Source of the DNA: Rhodocyclales bacterium
GTDB taxonomy: Bacteria; Pseudomonadota; Gammaproteobacteria; Burkholderiales; Rhodocyclaceae
NCBI GenBank assembly: GCA_021286885.1
Contig: JAJTBM010000122.1
Coordinates: 1 to 8,025 of the forward strand
Direction: 5' to 3'
DNA length: 8,025 bases
The notes under the pieces were generated by a model, which worked only from the letters and a program-made list of their open reading frames with translations, searched no databases and was not told the DNA's origin. This document shows positions 6,566-8,025 of the stretch, in pieces. Both the position numbers and the translations under genes were made by a program. Every line of letters begins with the position of its first letter. The first letter of the stretch is position 1.

Positions 6566-6749
6566 TTTCATTTCCTTCCTTGGTTTGCCGGCCCTTGTCG
6601 GGCACAGGCAAGTCGTCCTCGCCGAAAGGCAGGAGAGCGGCCTCGTCAAACCCCTTGCGTGCGTGACTGCTGTAAGCCCACAGGCAGATGGCCACAAAAC
6701 TCACCAGTGCCAGAACCGTCATCACGGAACGCGCGTCGTTGATATCCAA
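6558..6749 (-). CDS. ccoQ: cbb3-type cytochrome c oxidase subunit IV, CcoQ
   Basis: A 63-residue single-helix subunit that stabilises the cbb3 complex, mainly the association of CcoP with CcoN/CcoO. It begins MDINDARSVMTVLALVSFVAICLW; the helix is about 9-26, followed by AYSSHARKGFDEAA and an acidic/polar tail, as usual for the family. The start codon is TTG: a TAA stop lies two codons upstream, so no earlier start is possible, and AGGAGG sits eight bases before the TTG. The DIN beginning also agrees with CcoQ proteins elsewhere. The next possible starts (GTG and ATG, codons 9-10) would cut into the helix. It lies between ccoO (27-base gap) and ccoP (eight-base overlap). Confidence 0.92.
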   Translation of the reverse strand: MDINDARSVMTVLALVSFVAICLWAYSSHARKGFDEAALLPFGEDDLPVPDKGRQTKEGNENG

Positions 6750-6776
6750 GGCTTAGCCCTCCTGTTTCACGAGTAC

Positions 6777-7490
6777 TTACTGTTTTTCCGGAGCCGGAGC
6801 GGCGGGGGCCGGAGCTGCTTCGGCAGCAGCTTCAGCGGCCGGGGCGGCAGCCACGGCAGCCGGGGCTGCTGCAACCTGCTTGCCAGCGCTCAGGGCGGTA
6901 CCAAGACCTTGCAGATAGGCGATCAGCACTTCGAGTTCGGTCTTGCCTTCCAGCTGCTTGCGGGCACCCTTGATCTCTTCGTCAGAGTAGGGAACGCCAA
7001 CCTTGCGCAGGGCTTCCATCTTGGCTTCGATGTCGTCGGACTTGGCCGGACGATCGAGCCAGGGGAAAGCCGGCATGTTGGACTCGGGCACCACGTCACG
7101 CGGATTCAGCAGGTGAATACGATGCCATTGGTCGGAGTAACGACCGCCCACACGGTGCAGATCCGGGCCAGTACGCTTAGAGCCCCATTGGAAGGGGTGG
7201 TCATACACGAACTCGCCTGCCACGGAGTAGTGGCCGTAGCGTTCGGTTTCTGCACGGAAGGGACGAATCATCTGGGAGTGGCAGTTGTAGCAGCCCTCAC
7301 GGATGTAGATGTCACGACCGGCCAGGCGAACGGGATCGTAAGGGGTCAGGCCTTCCACCGGAGTGGTGGTGGACTTCATGTGAAACAGCGGAACGATTTC
7401 CACCAGACCACCCACGCTCACGGTAAGGACCGTGAACAGCATCAGCCAACCGACCTTGCGTTCAATAAAATCGTGCTTAGATTGAGCCAT
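6777..7490 (-). CDS. ccoO: cbb3-type cytochrome c oxidase subunit II, monohaem CcoO
   Basis: The membrane-anchored monohaem cytochrome c subunit that relays electrons from CcoP to the catalytic subunit. It has 237 residues: one N-terminal helix (about 13-33), then a periplasmic cytochrome c domain with [13 protein letters not shown] (66-78; haem cysteines 67 and 70, His71), [16 protein letters not shown] (108-123) and [10 protein letters not shown] (136-145; Met139 the expected sixth ligand). The start at 7490 is preceded by GGAGAA nine bases upstream. The C-terminal 31 residues (207-237) are an Ala/Pro-rich tail with 19 Ala and 6 Pro, ending EKQ, which extends beyond the usual cytochrome domain. 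The gene starts 18 bases after the ccoN stop, in the conserved ccoNOQP order. Confidence 0.97.
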   Translation of the reverse strand: MAQSKHDFIERKVGWLMLFTVLTVSVGGLVEIVPLFHMKSTTTPVEGLTPYDPVRLAGRDIYIREGCYNCHSQMIRPFRAETERYGHYSVAGEFVYDHPFQWGSKRTGPDLHRVGGRYSDQWHRIHLLNPRDVVPESNMPAFPWLDRPAKSDDIEAKMEALRKVGVPYSDEEIKGARKQLEGKTELEVLIAYLQGLGTALSAGKQVAAAPAAVAAAPAAEAAAEAAPAPAAPAPEKQ

Positions 7491-7508
7491 GATTTATATT
7501 TCTCCCGA

Positions 7509-8025
7509 TCAGTGAGCGCCAGCCGGAGCGAGCACCGGGGCTTCGTAAGGCTTCTGACCGGCAATGGTCTTCACCATGTTGTAGAACATGATCAGCATGC
7601 CAGTGAGGAACAGGACGCCGCCAATGACACGGATGGTCCAGAAGGGGTAGCTGGCCTTCACAGATTCAACGAAGGAGTAGGTCAGGGTGCCGTCCGGGTT
7701 GGTAGCACGCCACATCAGACCCTGCATCACGCCAGAAATCCACATGGAGGCGATGTACAGCACGATGCCGATGGTCGCGATCCAGAAGTGGGTGGTGATC
7801 AGCTTGGTGGAGTACATCTCGGTCTTGCCGTACATGCGCGGGATCAGGTAGTACATGGAGCCGATGGACACCATGGCAACCCAGCCCAGAGCGCCGGAGT
7901 GCACGTGACCCACAGTCCAGTCGGTGTAGTGGGAGAGCGCATTCACGGTCTTGATCGCCATCATCGGGCCTTCAAAGGTAGACATACCGTAGAAGGACCG
8001 GGAGGTGATCAGGAACTTCAGGATC
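7509..8025 (-). CDS. ccoN: cbb3-type cytochrome c oxidase subunit I, CcoN (C-terminal part)
   Basis: The catalytic haem-copper subunit, which reduces oxygen to water and pumps protons. The gene runs off the right edge and only the last 171 residues are present. The frame is open through 8024, reading [13 protein letters not shown] before [12 protein letters not shown], so the ATG at 7985 is an internal methionine and not the start. The motif [13 protein letters not shown] contains the two histidines that in this family bind high-spin haem b3 and low-spin haem b. Three further membrane helices follow, around [32 protein letters not shown] and [17 protein letters not shown]. The CuB histidines lie in the missing N-terminal part. 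The operon promoter, where an FNR/ANR site would be expected, is also outside the window. Confidence 0.97.
   Translation of the reverse strand, partial: ILKFLITSRSFYGMSTFEGPMMAIKTVNALSHYTDWTVGHVHSGALGWVAMVSIGSMYYLIPRMYGKTEMYSTKLITTHFWIATIGIVLYIASMWISGVMQGLMWRATNPDGTLTYSFVESVKASYPFWTIRVIGGVLFLTGMLIMFYNMVKTIAGQKPYEAPVLAPAGAH

Noticed and set aside
5603..6742. Long + strand open frame (379 codons) opposite ccoP and ccoQ
   Set aside because: It is the antisense of clear, haem-motif-bearing ccoP/ccoQ, has no recognisable domain, and arises from codon bias in the real genes.

Overview
The window looks like a chromosomal segment of a beta- or gammaproteobacterium. The cbb3 oxidase genes are in the order typical of Proteobacteria, CcoP has two N-terminal membrane helices, and a class I type PHA synthase lies nearby. 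The sequence does not fix the genus. No IS element, CRISPR array, tRNA or rRNA is visible.

Left part (1-2320): a uracil/hypoxanthine-DNA glycosylase family gene on the + strand converges with a full-length poly(3-hydroxyalkanoate) synthase gene (phaC) on the - strand. Their 3' ends overlap by 19 bases. The 182-base region 2321-2502 separates phaC from a divergent universal stress protein gene. It holds a 9/10 match to the FNR/ANR consensus, followed at class II distance by a perfect TATAAT. The stress protein gene therefore appears to be switched on by low oxygen. A strong, probably bidirectional, terminator follows it.

Right part (3074-8025, all - strand): transcription runs right to left through ccoN (only its 3' end is in the window), ccoO, ccoQ, ccoP, ccoG, ccoH/fixH and two small membrane-protein genes. 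ccoNOQP encode the cbb3-type cytochrome c oxidase, the high-affinity terminal oxidase used at low oxygen. CcoG and CcoH serve its copper and assembly pathway. A GC-rich hairpin between ccoP and ccoG probably lowers expression of the accessory genes relative to the structural ones. The usual next genes ccoI (copper ATPase) and ccoS do not follow ccoH. In their place are a 46-residue single-helix protein resembling DUF3149 and an 88-residue two-helix protein, both with excellent ribosome binding sites.

Taken together, the segment is a low-oxygen and redox-balance neighbourhood: respiration under microaerobic conditions, an FNR-type controlled stress protein, and carbon/reductant storage as PHA. 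Most of it is well-known biology. The least understood parts are the two small membrane proteins at the end of the cco cluster and the FNR-type promoter between phaC and the stress protein gene.
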